Positions 21,445 to 30,440 of a DNA stretch of 64,000 nucleotides are shown piece by piece. The translations under genes were made by a program, and so were the position numbers. Position 1 is the first letter of the stretch, and every line of letters begins with the position of its first letter. The notes under the pieces were generated by a model. That model worked only from the letters and a program-made list of their open reading frames with translations, did no database searches and was not told the origin of the DNA. Origin of the DNA: CBDANZ01 sp965197865 (GTDB lineage: Bacteria; Acidobacteriota; Vicinamibacteria; Vicinamibacterales; CAVVIG01); NCBI GenBank assembly GCA_965197865.1, contig CBDANZ010000002.1, positions 558,001-622,000 of the forward strand, given 5' to 3'.

Positions 21445-22362
21445 CTACTGCCTGACGGGTTCTGTGAGGAGTTGAAGCGGGTTGATCAGTTTGCCGTTCG
21501 CGAGGATTTCGTAGTGCAGGTGCGAGCCTGTCGAGCGGCCGCTGGAGCCCACGAAGCCGATAACGTCGCCCCGTTTGACGGCGGCACCCGGGCGAACATT
21601 GAACCGGCTGAGATGGCCGTAGCGTGTCGAAAGACCGAAGTCGTGCCTGAGCACGATCAAGTTGCCGTACTCGCCCGTGTATCTCGCAGAGTCGATCGTG
21701 CCGTTGGCCGTCGCGTACACCGGCTTGCCCTTTCCCGTCGAGATGTCGAGCCCCGGATGAAACGCACGCTCGCCCGTGAACGGATCCCGGCGACGGCCGA
21801 AGGTGCCTGAGAGCCACCCGTAGGTTGGCCAAATGGAGGGCGTCGCCCCGGCGAGCGCTTCCTGTCGTTCCACGTCGCGCCGCACGTAGCTGAGGTGCCG
21901 CTCGAGGCCCTGGAGCAGAGTGCGCAGCACGCCGAACGTGCCTTCCGGCGAGGAGAACGACGCCGCGAGTGTGCCCGAAATGGGGGCAGTTGACCCTGTG
22001 CCGCCACGGATGGCGCGGGCCTTCACGACGGCGGGCAGCTTCTGGATTGCTCGCGCTTGCGACGGATTGAGCAAAGCGCGGGCGCCGAGCTCGTCGATCA
22101 CATTCTCGAGCGACTGAATCTGCGTTGTGAGCTCGCCGGTTGTCGCGCGATAATTCTCGTTTTCGATCTCGAGCGCTGATCTACTCGTACGCAGTTGAGC
22201 GATCTCGGTCCAGGCGCTCCACTTCGCGCCAAAACCGATAACAACGGGCATCATCAGCACGGAGCCGACGACAGTCACGGCTGCACGCTGACTGATGGTG
22301 AGACGTCGAACGGCGCCGCTCGAGCGGTCAGCGATCAGAACTGTGTAGCGGCTCGCGAACAT
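21445..22362 (-). CDS. M23-family peptidoglycan endopeptidase, membrane-anchored
   Basis: This is a 305-residue protein. The ATG at 22362 (MFASRYTVLIADRSSGAVRR) is preferred over a longer frame because it fits the usual start of this family and has AGGAG beside it. One membrane segment (VTVVGSVLMMPVVIGFGAKW) is followed by a coiled-coil stretch (about residues 65-110). The C-terminal LytM domain has the Zn-binding HPGLDIS and SHLHYEILANG motifs plus RYGHLSRF. It is likely a periplasmic cell-wall hydrolase or divisome regulator. It is upstream of secA on the same strand. Confidence 0.9.
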   Translation of the reverse strand: MFASRYTVLIADRSSGAVRRLTISQRAAVTVVGSVLMMPVVIGFGAKWSAWTEIAQLRTSRSALEIENENYRATTGELTTQIQSLENVIDELGARALLNPSQARAIQKLPAVVKARAIRGGTGSTAPISGTLAASFSSPEGTFGVLRTLLQGLERHLSYVRRDVERQEALAGATPSIWPTYGWLSGTFGRRRDPFTGERAFHPGLDISTGKGKPVYATANGTIDSARYTGEYGNLIVLRHDFGLSTRYGHLSRFNVRPGAAVKRGDVIGFVGSSGRSTGSHLHYEILANGKLINPLQLLTEPVRQ

Positions 22363-22708
22363 ACTCCTAACCACAACCAGTCTATCCGACTTTTTCGATC
22401 GAGGAGAAGTGTCAGCACCCCAGCTGATTGGAAAGTGTAGAAACTCTACCACACGACATTTGGGCTCCCAAGCATCAACTGGATGGGGCGAAGAACGAGC
22501 GAACAATAAGCCGCGCCCAACGTTGACGGTGCGCAGCGTCGGCCGACCGCAAAGCCGTCGCAGAAATGGTCACCGGCGTGCAGTTCTCCCAGCCGTTCCA
22601 CGGCGCGTGGCAGCGGGAGCCGCCGCTGGTGAGTATGCTAGACTCGAAAAGAAACAAGGGCCGCTATTTTTCTCAAGCCTGGCTCCGCTCTGAAAGGTCG
22701 CTGTCAGC
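22363..22708. other. Intergenic region upstream of korA
   Basis: These 345 bases lie between the divergent peptidase and korA genes. No gene, repeat or riboswitch is recognised. TGCTAGACT (near 22638) resembles an extended -10 element like the one before the cytochrome gene, but lacks a matching -35. Confidence 0.35.
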
Positions 22709-24568
22709 ATGAACCAATCCGATGTAATTGTTGGCATCGGCGGAGCGGCAGGAGATGGTGTCGCTTCGGCCGGCAACACCCTCGCGCTGTCGATGGCCAG
22801 ACAGGGCCTGGCGATGTTCGCGTACAACAGTTATCAGTCCGTGATCCGTGGCGGGCATTCCTGGTTGCGCGTGCGCATATCCGCCGAGAAGCCCTTGAAC
22901 CATGGCGATCGCGTGGACGCTCTAATCGCGTTGAACCAGGACACCCTAGATCGTCATCTGCAGGAGCTCGGAACGGGCAGTGTAGCGCTTTACAACGCGG
23001 CCAAGCTCAAACCAACCTACGAACCCCCCAGAGGCGTGCAACTCTGTCCGCTGCCGGTGCCCGAGTTGACCTCCGCGTACGCTCAGCTGCCGGTCATGCA
23101 GAATACCGTGGCCGTCGGGGCGGTGATCCGTTTGATGGGGCTGGATTTCACGGGCCTGGAGTCCGTGCTCGAATCCACATTCGCCAAGAAGCCGCAGGTT
23201 GTCAAGGTGAACGTGGAGGCGGCGAAGGCCGGCTTTGATTACGCCGCCACCCATTTCCAGGCCTTGCCCACGCAGCTTAAGAAGACCAGCCAGAAGTGGG
23301 TCTTGATGTCGGGCAATGAGCTAATGGCTATGGGCGCAGCGTTGGCCGGCTGCAAGTTCTACTGTGCCTATCCGATGAGCCCAGCGACGCACATCCTGGA
23401 ATGGTTTGCCGGCCACGGCAAGGAGCTCGGCATCTGCGTCCGCCAGGTGGAAGATGAGATTTCTGTCATCAATATGTCCATTGGGGCCGGTCATATGGGT
23501 GTGCGGAGCATGTGCGCGACCTCCGGCGGTGGCCTCGCTCTGATGACAGAGGCGATCGGCATGGCCGGTATGATCGAAACGCCTGTCGTGGTTGTGAACG
23601 TGATGCGGGCCGGTCCCTCCACCGGCGTGCCGACCAAAACCGAACAAGGGGATCTGAACCAGGCCTTCGGTGCCAGCCAGGGCGACTTCCCGCGCATCGT
23701 CCTCGCCCCGATCAGCATGACCGATTGTTTTCTCACACCCGCTTTGGCGTTCAACCTTGCTGAGCGCTATCAGTGTCCGGTGATCATTCTGGGCGACCTG
23801 CTCCTCTGCGAGGACAACGAGACTGTCGACGCGGGGCTCCTCGAGGTGGAATTCACAATCGACCGGGGTGAGCTCATTACGGAGGCAAACGCGCGGTTTG
23901 ATAGCGAACCGTATTTGCGTTACGAGGACACCCCCTCGGGCATCTCGCCGCGAGCCATCCCGGGCCTGCCCGGCCACCTCTACGTGTCGGGCACCGACGA
24001 ACACGACGAAGACGGTGTGCTGCTCAGCGACGTGTTCACGGATCCAGTACGACGCGTGAAGATGGTGGACAAACGCGACCGCAAGATGAGAACCGTGCTC
24101 GATCACGTGCCCGCACCGAAACTGGAGGGGCGAGCCGACGGCGAGGTGACGCTGGTCGGCTGGGGCTCCACCTGGGGCGTCCTCTCGGAGGCGGTCGAGC
24201 ACCTGAACCGGGCGGGCATCTCCGCCAACCACCTCCAGATTAAGATGCTGATCCCCTTCCATGTGAAGGAAGTTGCCGACATCCTCGGCAAGAGCAAGAG
24301 TATTGTCATCGTCGAGAACAACTCCAGCGGCCAGTTCGCTCGCCACTTGCGGGCCGAGACCGGCCTGGTCGCCGACGGTCATATCCGCAAGTACGACGGT
24401 GAGCCCTTTGAGCCGAAGCACATCGTGGCCGGAGTGAAGGAGATCCTGGCCGGCAAGAAACTGGTTCGCGTGCTGTCGACGGAACCCGGGTGGCGGACGG
24501 ATCACCCGACGGGCACGAGCGGAAACTGGGCCGGACGGCTCGTGGGTTCGACGGCCCGACACGCGTAA
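22709..24568 (+). CDS. korA: 2-oxoacid:ferredoxin oxidoreductase, fused gamma-alpha subunit
   Basis: This 619-residue protein pairs with the next gene to convert a 2-oxoacid (most likely 2-oxoglutarate) and CoA to acyl-CoA, reducing ferredoxin. The N-terminal ~200 residues are the gamma domain (VGIGGAAGDGVASAGNTLA, SVIRGGHSWLRVR). The alpha domain follows (KFYCAYPMSPATHILEW, GPSTGVPTKTEQGDLNQ, a pyrimidine-binding hallmark of the OFOR alpha chain). The C-terminal domain II carries VTLVGWGSTWGVL and VIVENNSSGQFARHLR. No delta/ferredoxin subunit is encoded next to it, as usual for the two-gene KorAB type. This supports a reductive or ferredoxin-linked TCA step. Confidence 0.93.
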   Translation: MNQSDVIVGIGGAAGDGVASAGNTLALSMARQGLAMFAYNSYQSVIRGGHSWLRVRISAEKPLNHGDRVDALIALNQDTLDRHLQELGTGSVALYNAAKLKPTYEPPRGVQLCPLPVPELTSAYAQLPVMQNTVAVGAVIRLMGLDFTGLESVLESTFAKKPQVVKVNVEAAKAGFDYAATHFQALPTQLKKTSQKWVLMSGNELMAMGAALAGCKFYCAYPMSPATHILEWFAGHGKELGICVRQVEDEISVINMSIGAGHMGVRSMCATSGGGLALMTEAIGMAGMIETPVVVVNVMRAGPSTGVPTKTEQGDLNQAFGASQGDFPRIVLAPISMTDCFLTPALAFNLAERYQCPVIILGDLLLCEDNETVDAGLLEVEFTIDRGELITEANARFDSEPYLRYEDTPSGISPRAIPGLPGHLYVSGTDEHDEDGVLLSDVFTDPVRRVKMVDKRDRKMRTVLDHVPAPKLEGRADGEVTLVGWGSTWGVLSEAVEHLNRAGISANHLQIKMLIPFHVKEVADILGKSKSIVIVENNSSGQFARHLRAETGLVADGHIRKYDGEPFEPKHIVAGVKEILAGKKLVRVLSTEPGWRTDHPTGTSGNWAGRLVGSTARHA

Positions 24569-24612
24569 CGTTGGGGCCAACCACTCCACTCGACACACTT
24601 GAGGAATCACAC

Positions 24613-25506
24613 ATGGCACTCGTAGCCGCTCCAAAGAAACTTGAAATGAAGGATTTCAAACCCGAGATCTCGCCCGACTGGTGTGCGGGGTGCGGCGACT
24701 TCGGGGTCTTGAACGCGTTGTTCCAAGCTTGTGCCGAGATCGATCTTTCACCGCGCAACATGCTGGTCGTGTCCGGCATCGGTTGCTCTTCGAACCTGCC
24801 GGGATTCATCCGCGCGTACGGCGTGCACAGCTTGCACGGCCGCGCCCTGCCTTTCGCCACCGGCTCCAAGCTGGCCAATCAGGCCATGACCGTGATCGTG
24901 ACCGGCGGAGACGGCGACGGGTACGGCATCGGGCTGAACCATTACATTCAGGCGATGCGCCGCAACATCGACCTCACCTACATCGTGATGGACAATGAGA
25001 CCTACGGCCTGACGACCGGTCAGGTTTCGCCCACGAGCGAGACGGGCATGAAAACCAAGACCACGCCCCACGGCAATCTCGAGGGGATGTTGAACCCGCT
25101 GGCCCTCGCATTGGTCAGCGGTTGTGGCTATATCGCCAGAGGATACAGCGGACAGCCCAAACACCTCATGAAGCTGTACGTCGACGGAATCCGGCATCCA
25201 GGTTTTGCAATCATAAACGTGTTCAGCCCCTGCGTGACTTTCAATAAACACAACACCTACGACTGGTTCCGGAAGCGCGTATACAAGCTGGAGGAGAGCG
25301 GCCACGATCCAGCGAGCTTCCACCAAGCGATGGACAAGGCTCTCGAATGGGGCGAGAAGATTCCGATCGGGCTTTTCTATCGCAACCCGAACCCACCGCT
25401 GAGCCTCCATGTTCAGGACCCTGGACTCCAATCAGGTGTGTTGGTCAAACAGCCACTGGGGGTGAGCAGGGAGCAGCGACGGAAGTTGATCGAGGAGTTC
25501 ATGTAG
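24613..25506 (+). CDS. korB: 2-oxoacid:ferredoxin oxidoreductase, beta subunit
   Basis: This is a 297-residue TPP-binding subunit. The ATG at 24613 follows GAGGAATCACAC and opens MALVAAPKKLEM. WCAGCGDFGVLNAL carries cysteines of the iron-sulphur cluster and begins the domain; GDGDGYGIGLNHYIQ with DNETYGLTTGQ 30 residues on is the TPP-Mg2+ motif. FSPCVTFNKHNTYDWF gives the third conserved cysteine region. The gap to korA is 44 bp, so one transcript is likely. Confidence 0.94.
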   Translation: MALVAAPKKLEMKDFKPEISPDWCAGCGDFGVLNALFQACAEIDLSPRNMLVVSGIGCSSNLPGFIRAYGVHSLHGRALPFATGSKLANQAMTVIVTGGDGDGYGIGLNHYIQAMRRNIDLTYIVMDNETYGLTTGQVSPTSETGMKTKTTPHGNLEGMLNPLALALVSGCGYIARGYSGQPKHLMKLYVDGIRHPGFAIINVFSPCVTFNKHNTYDWFRKRVYKLEESGHDPASFHQAMDKALEWGEKIPIGLFYRNPNPPLSLHVQDPGLQSGVLVKQPLGVSREQRRKLIEEFM

Positions 25507-25681
25507 CACGCCTCCCGCCGGAGTTGGTGAGCCACCCGACACTTCGGTAGAATAGAGGCTCGCGCTTGAGCTTTCCCCGCAGTTACTGACCGGTCAGTCG
25601 CGAGATGATGTGCCTCGTGGCGCAGAAGGTGTATCAACGGAGTCTGCAGTGGGGGAGCACGCCGCCTAGGGCGGCACCATC

Positions 25682-25828
25682 GTGGATTCCGTCAAGGCCG
25701 GCGTCGAGAACCGGGAGTACAGGGCCCAGCGTTCGCTGCTGGCGGATGTGGACGCCGGTAGGATCTCCCAGGAGGAGTTCCATGCGCACGCGCAGCCGCT
25801 GCTTTCAGCAGCGGCTGCCCCAGTCTAG
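25682..25828 (+). CDS. Possible small protein, 48 residues
   Basis: A GTG-started frame directly after an in-frame TAG reads VDSVKAGVENREYRAQRSLL, then ADVDAGRISQEEFHAHAQPL, and ends AAAAPV. The pattern of acidic and amphipathic residues looks coding, and a similar 'DVDAGRISQ.EF' phrase occurs in small proteins elsewhere as far as I recall. No Shine-Dalgarno is seen. It could also be a fragment. The rest of 25507-26009 shows nothing I can support. Confidence 0.25.
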   Translation: MDSVKAGVENREYRAQRSLLADVDAGRISQEEFHAHAQPLLSAAAAPV

Positions 25829-26009
25829 GCCGGAGCACAAGCCGGCCCAAGCCAGGCCGCGTCCCTCCGACACGGCGGCGGTGGGTCCTTGCGCGCGCCA
25901 GGCCAAGGACAGCGTCGGCGCGTGAGGCACGCCGGTTCAGCTTCTGGGCTCGGCGCTCAAAGAACCCGGAACTCTGATCCCGGAGTTTCGACCTGAAAGG
26001 ACGAAGTCT

Positions 26010-26432
26010 ATGAAACGCAGTGCGAGTGCCGTGTGGAAGGGCGGATTGAAGGAAGGGAAGGGTACGGTGTCGACCGAGAGCGGTGGCCTGTCGGGTACGC
26101 CCTATAACTTCAGCAAGCGATTCGAAACCGAGAAGGGAACCAACCCGGAGGAGCTCGTCGCCGCTGCGCACGCGGCGTGCTTCTCCATGGCGCTGTCTCT
26201 CTTCATGGCGAACGAAGGACTAGTGCCGGAAAGCATTGATACGACGGCGACGGTGAGCTTCGACAACGTCAACGGCGCCTGGACCGTGACCTCGAGCGAT
26301 CTGCAGGCGGTCGTGAAAAGCCCGAAGGCCAGCCCGGCCGCATTTCAGAAGGCGGCTGAAGGCGCGAAGGCCGGATGCCCCATTTCGCGGCTCCTCAACA
26401 CGACGATTACGCTGGACGCTAAACTGGCCTGA
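26010..26432 (+). CDS. osmC: OsmC-family organic hydroperoxide reductase
   Basis: This is a 140-residue protein of standard OsmC length. The redox cysteines lie in EELVAAAHAACFSMALS and KAGCPISRLL; the N-terminal SASAVWKGGLKEGKG and TNPEELVAAAH are characteristic of OsmC rather than Ohr. It reduces organic peroxides with thiols. GAAAGGACGAAG precedes the ATG by a good distance. It stands alone downstream of korAB; protection of oxygen-sensitive enzymes is a plausible but unproven link. Confidence 0.92.
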   Translation: MKRSASAVWKGGLKEGKGTVSTESGGLSGTPYNFSKRFETEKGTNPEELVAAAHAACFSMALSLFMANEGLVPESIDTTATVSFDNVNGAWTVTSSDLQAVVKSPKASPAAFQKAAEGAKAGCPISRLLNTTITLDAKLA

Positions 26433-26684
26433 AGCGGCCGTGGCGTCGGCAGCCCACTGGAGGAGGCGGAGGTTTCCCCGTGGACGATCCGACCGGGCAA
26501 CGGCCAGCAACGTTCTTCGTAGGGAGACGTCCGAACTTAGAACTTTGGACTAGGCACGTTCACGTCACCTGCCTGCGACAGTTCACTCGACCTTCCGGCC
26601 GACTTTCGCATAGGTTTCCGCAGAATTCGGCCGTACTCCCGGGGTCGGACCCAGTTCAGCATTAATCTTGCACGATTTGCGAGT

Positions 26685-26981
26685 ATGCGTGCGTCACTCG
26701 ACATCCTGCACCAAGGCTCCCACGAGGGGCTGAAGGCGGGGGTGCACGCAACGGCGTTCGGCCTGGCCGTCATGATGGGCATCTACAACGCGGCCGCCTG
26801 GGTACTGCGACGCGAACCGCGCCTTGCCGTCAACACGGTGTTATATGCGGCGCTCATCGCCTGGGAGCAGAAGCACGCGGCCCGCCACCTTTTGAAGCTC
26901 CAGCAACCGCGCGAGATCGCGCCGGCCGTGGCGGCCGCAGTACCAAAGAAGACGTCCAAGCCGACCAAGGTCGCCGCGTAG
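26685..26981 (+). CDS. Small conserved-looking membrane-associated protein
   Basis: This is a 98-residue protein. It has one hydrophobic helix (HATAFGLAVMMGIYNAAAWV) and a second weaker one (AVNTVLYAALIAWEQ), then a Lys/Ala/Pro-rich tail (VPKKTSKPTKVAA). Codon use looks like that of the neighbours. There is no good Shine-Dalgarno before the ATG. I do not recognise a family. Confidence 0.5.
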   Translation: MRASLDILHQGSHEGLKAGVHATAFGLAVMMGIYNAAAWVLRREPRLAVNTVLYAALIAWEQKHAARHLLKLQQPREIAPAVAAAVPKKTSKPTKVAA

Positions 26982-27235
26982 CTACCTCCTCCCGAAATGT
27001 TCTCGGGCGACCCACGGATCCGCCTCAATGCCCACACGGCCGACTGACGCCTGCGCGAATTCTACGAGCGCGGCATGTGTCGGACCGGTCACGTGGAACC
27101 ATTCCTCAAGAGCCTTCTGGAAGAAATCAGCAGAAAATGAGCACCGTTCCGCGGCCTGTCGGCGCTTCAGCGCGGCCGCACACGACGCGCATCGTCAGTG
27201 AAGTAGAGTCCTTGTCAGTGTTCCCGCATGAGGCG

Positions 27236-27997
27236 ATGCGACTTCGAAATATCACGGCGATGGGGAAGGTTGGCTTCCTGACGGCCGTCTCGATCCTGCT
27301 TGTCGTTGCGGCGTGCCGGGCGCGCGACCCGGCGGAAGGCGCCGAGCGTTCGGTAACGGCGACCGCCGGGGCAGTCGAGGGCGTGGTCCGGCTGAATGGA
27401 CCGAAGGTGCCGGACGCGACACGGGTCGAGAACACAACCGACCCGGCGGTCTGCGGTCGATCGCACACGCTGGAAGACCTTGTCGTGTCGTTGACCACGA
27501 AGGGGATTGCACACGTCATCATCGCGCTCGAGGACGTGCCCCTTGAAAGCGTGCCCCCGACGGCGCCCAGAAGCCTCATCTTCGATAACCGCGACTGTCG
27601 CTTCGTGCCGCACGCGGCCGTGGCGACCGTGGGCAGCACCGCCGAATTTCTTAACAGCGATCCGACGCTGCACACAGTGCATCTCTACGGACCTCTCGAG
27701 GTCAACCTCGCGCTGCCGTTCCAGGGTATGAAGATCACCAGGCGTCTCGATCAGCCGGGTATGGTCGTTGTCAAATGCGACGTGCACGGCTGGATGCAGG
27801 CGTTCATCCGCGTCGACCGGCACCCGTTCCACGCGGTAACGGACGCGTCCGGCGCTTTCAGCATTACGGGCGTTCCGCCCGGCGACTATACGCTCAGCGC
27901 GTGGCACGAGAGGCTAGGAACAGAGAATCGGCCGGTGAGTGTCCGAGACGGAGAGATTGACCGCGTGGAGGTCGACTATTCGCTCGACAGCCAATGA
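27236..27997 (+). CDS. Cupredoxin-like lipoprotein with carboxypeptidase-regulatory domain
   Basis: This is a 253-residue protein from the ATG at 27236, which has GAGG just before it; an ATG at 27260 is possible. A lipobox ends in Cys27 (LLVVAACRAR), so it is probably lipid-anchored. A cupredoxin-like domain follows with copper-ligand style residues: HTVHLYG and KCDVHGWMQAF. The last ~50 residues (GAFSITGVPPGDYTLSAWHE) are a carboxypeptidase-regulatory-like beta sandwich. Similar proteins are often labelled methylamine utilisation or plastocyanin-like. A periplasmic electron-carrier role is inferred. The next gene starts 26 bp later, so the two are likely co-transcribed. Confidence 0.75.
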   Translation: MRLRNITAMGKVGFLTAVSILLVVAACRARDPAEGAERSVTATAGAVEGVVRLNGPKVPDATRVENTTDPAVCGRSHTLEDLVVSLTTKGIAHVIIALEDVPLESVPPTAPRSLIFDNRDCRFVPHAAVATVGSTAEFLNSDPTLHTVHLYGPLEVNLALPFQGMKITRRLDQPGMVVVKCDVHGWMQAFIRVDRHPFHAVTDASGAFSITGVPPGDYTLSAWHERLGTENRPVSVRDGEIDRVEVDYSLDSQ

Positions 27998-28023
27998 GGC
28001 AACGAATCTCCAAGGAGGACGTC

Positions 28024-28764
28024 ATGGTTGGAAAGCTGATTGGTCTCGGGTGCGTTCTTTCGATGCTCTCGCTCTGGAGTACCGCCAGCGTGGAACCATT
28101 GGCCAGACAGGTGACCCCACGCAGGCAGCCGGGCGCTGAAATCACCTTGTATGCGCCGGAGCAGCACGACCTGTACGACGGCCGTTTTGTGATCTCGGCA
28201 GGGCGGATTCACATGGTCGGTCGGCTTAATGATCCACCCGGCTGGAATCACATGGGGAATGACGCCGCGAACGCCCGTCCGGTTGAAGGGGTCGTTGATC
28301 TCAACGTGGATGAGCGGAAGAACACGGGACGCTTTGCGGCCAGGCTGAAGATTCCTGAGGGCGATTTAGTTCTCGAATTTGATCGGTTCCATGAGTTCAG
28401 CCCGTGTCAGGACGGAGGGATTGCAGCCCATATTTTCGAACACGGGGACTCCGGGTGTGGTGACACGAATTGGCCCAAGACGTTTGTGTATGTGGCGGGC
28501 TGGGGGTACGGGCATGCAACACTCAACGGCCAATCCCTCTACCGCGACTACGAGATGCACTTCATGGTGACTCAAGGCATCCGTGATCGACAGACATTGA
28601 AGGTGAATTACCCGTTACTCAACAAGAAATCCCCCGCAGGCGAGGTCAACCCGGCGGCCCAGCAGATGGACTTCTACATTCGCAGTCCAGAAGGGGAGCA
28701 GAGCAACAATCCGCCACGGAAGGTGTTCACGCACCTCTTCGCGATGGAAGTCACCTGGAAGTGA
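28024..28764 (+). CDS. Secreted protein of unknown function
   Basis: This is a 246-residue protein. The ATG at 28024 has a perfect AAGGAGG nine bases upstream. The signal peptide is MVGKLIGLGCVLSMLSLWS, with a cleavage near STASVEPLA. The mature protein is rich in Gly, Asp and aromatic residues and contains several His (HDLYDG, HMVG, WNHMG, HIFEHGDSGCGD, HATLNG, MHFMV) that could bind metal. A pair of Cys flanks the middle His cluster. No known domain is recognised. It lies directly after the cupredoxin-like lipoprotein gene, which hints at a shared periplasmic job. Confidence 0.65.
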   Translation: MVGKLIGLGCVLSMLSLWSTASVEPLARQVTPRRQPGAEITLYAPEQHDLYDGRFVISAGRIHMVGRLNDPPGWNHMGNDAANARPVEGVVDLNVDERKNTGRFAARLKIPEGDLVLEFDRFHEFSPCQDGGIAAHIFEHGDSGCGDTNWPKTFVYVAGWGYGHATLNGQSLYRDYEMHFMVTQGIRDRQTLKVNYPLLNKKSPAGEVNPAAQQMDFYIRSPEGEQSNNPPRKVFTHLFAMEVTWK

Positions 28765-28799
28765 TGCTGAATGTGAGGCAAGGCGGTCGCAGCTTGAAC

Positions 28800-30089
28800 T
28801 CACGCGATGCGTTCAAGTCTCATGGGCACCGGTCCTCTTGGTCGGAGAGTCGCGCGAGGTTCGCAGTGAATCGCGGCAAGCGGCTTCAGTCGCCACCGTT
28901 GCGCGATGCTGGCAAGGAGCAGCGTTCCCTCCATCGTTGCGAGAGCCTGACCAATACATGAGCGAGGACCGGCTCCGAACGGGAAATACGCCAACCCTGG
29001 CCGAGCGAGCCGTTCGGCGGAGCCCCATCGCGCCGGATCGAACGCGTGCGCGTTGGGGAAGAAGCGCGCGTCGCGGTGCAGGAGGTACTGGCTGACCACG
29101 ACGATCGCGCCGGACGGAATCACCGTGCCTCCGACTTTATGGTCGTTGAGGGCGCGGCGGGTCATCACCCAGGAGGGCGGATACAAGCGCAGCGATTCGG
29201 CCAACACCCAGCCGGTGTAGATCAGATCCTTGAGATGTTCAAACCTGGGCGGCTGTCCGCCGAGTCTGCTCCGTAGCTCGTCGCGCAGCTTCCTTTCCGC
29301 CTCGGAATGGCGTGCCAGCAGGTGCCATGTCCAGGTCAGTCCATTAGCGATGGTGTCGTGTCCTGCGACGAATAGCGTGAACATATCGTCCCGGAGCTGG
29401 TCAGTGACACCCGCTTGGCCAGAACCCTCGGCGTGCCGCCACAGCGTGAGTAAGTCGTCGCCGTCGTCGGCCGACGCTAAGCGCCGGTCGATGAGCCGAT
29501 CGACGACGGCACGGAGGAAGTCGCGCGCGGGACGCAGCCGGCGAGCGGGTGCAAGGAGCGACAATAGCGGATCGATCGACGCGCTCGCCGCTGCAAGAGC
29601 GTGGCGGATGTCGGCGGCCTGCTCCGCGATATCGGCTCCGAACAGGACCTTCACGATAATCGTCATCGTGAGCCCGTGCAGCTCGGCCGCCAAGTCGACG
29701 ATCTGGCCCTCGCGCCACTGGTCGCGCACGCGGCCGGCGCACTCGGCTATGGTCGTGCCGAAGCGCTCCAGTCGATGTGGGCTGAACGCTGGCTGGAGCT
29801 CACGCCGCCGCCGCCGATGGAGCTCCCCTTCGACGGTGAGGAGGCCCGTGCCGAACAACGCCCGCGAGCGTTGGAAGGCACACGGTTTCGGGAAATTCGA
29901 GTGGTGGAGGACAAGAACGTCCTCAACATGGTCGGGATGGTTCAACAGGAACGCGGGATGGCCGCCGAGCGAGAACCGCACGACATCGCCCTCTGCCGCG
30001 AGGCGCCTGAGAAAGGCGACCGGGTCCTGACACGTCCGTCGAAGACTCCAGATCGACTTGGCTGGGTAGGCCGGCACCAGACCATCCAT
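28800..30089 (-). CDS. Cytochrome P450
   Basis: This is a 429-residue haem monooxygenase. The haem-binding loop FPFGAGPRSCIGQ gives the axial Cys378. The I-helix reads LFVAGHDTIANGLTW (oxygen-activating Thr), and the K-helix ExxR is ESLR. The order and spacing are those of the CYP4/CYP102-like soluble bacterial P450s. There is no membrane anchor. No ferredoxin or reductase gene is adjacent, and the substrate cannot be read. The gene converges with the secreted-protein gene at 28024. Confidence 0.92.
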   Translation of the reverse strand: MDGLVPAYPAKSIWSLRRTCQDPVAFLRRLAAEGDVVRFSLGGHPAFLLNHPDHVEDVLVLHHSNFPKPCAFQRSRALFGTGLLTVEGELHRRRRRELQPAFSPHRLERFGTTIAECAGRVRDQWREGQIVDLAAELHGLTMTIIVKVLFGADIAEQAADIRHALAAASASIDPLLSLLAPARRLRPARDFLRAVVDRLIDRRLASADDGDDLLTLWRHAEGSGQAGVTDQLRDDMFTLFVAGHDTIANGLTWTWHLLARHSEAERKLRDELRSRLGGQPPRFEHLKDLIYTGWVLAESLRLYPPSWVMTRRALNDHKVGGTVIPSGAIVVVSQYLLHRDARFFPNAHAFDPARWGSAERLARPGLAYFPFGAGPRSCIGQALATMEGTLLLASIAQRWRLKPLAAIHCEPRATLRPRGPVPMRLERIA

Positions 30090-30113
30090 GTGCTCTTAGC
30101 AGTATAGGCAAGA

Positions 30114-30440
30114 TCACGATTCGTCCATACCGCGCGGCCACTCGGCCCGGAGGAAGGTGCCGCTTGCCGCTGGTGTTGTCGGAGTGAGGCCGTGCGGATG
30201 TAGGTGCCCAGTCGCCCGCCCTTGTTGATCTCCACGAAGTCGGGGTTCAGCCAGCCGCGCGTGGCCTGTTGTCTGAGAACTTCGATCGCCTGATCGATCT
30301 CGGTTGCCGCGGCTGAAAGATCGGCACGGCTTCCATGGTGCTCTGTCCAGATCGCAAGGTGCTGCACCCACAGGCTGCGCTGGCGGCAAAGGCAGGAAAT
30401 CTTTAGGAGCGTGAGCCCTCGCATAGGAGCAAGAGCCGTC
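30114..30440 (-). pseudogene. Possible relic of a TPR-protein C-terminus
   Basis: In one frame the minus strand reads DLSAAATEIDQAIEVLRQQA, then TRGWLNPDFVEINKGGRL. After a frame change it ends LRAEWPRGMDES and TGA. The first part has the look of the last TPR repeats of bacterial kinase or cyclase-type proteins ('AIE.LRQA..RGW.N.D'). There is no start. It separates the P450 from the comM relic. Confidence 0.3.

Noticed and set aside
25692..26171. A 159-codon minus-strand frame overlapping osmC
   Set aside because: It runs antisense through the conserved OsmC gene and has an Arg-rich, motif-free translation.
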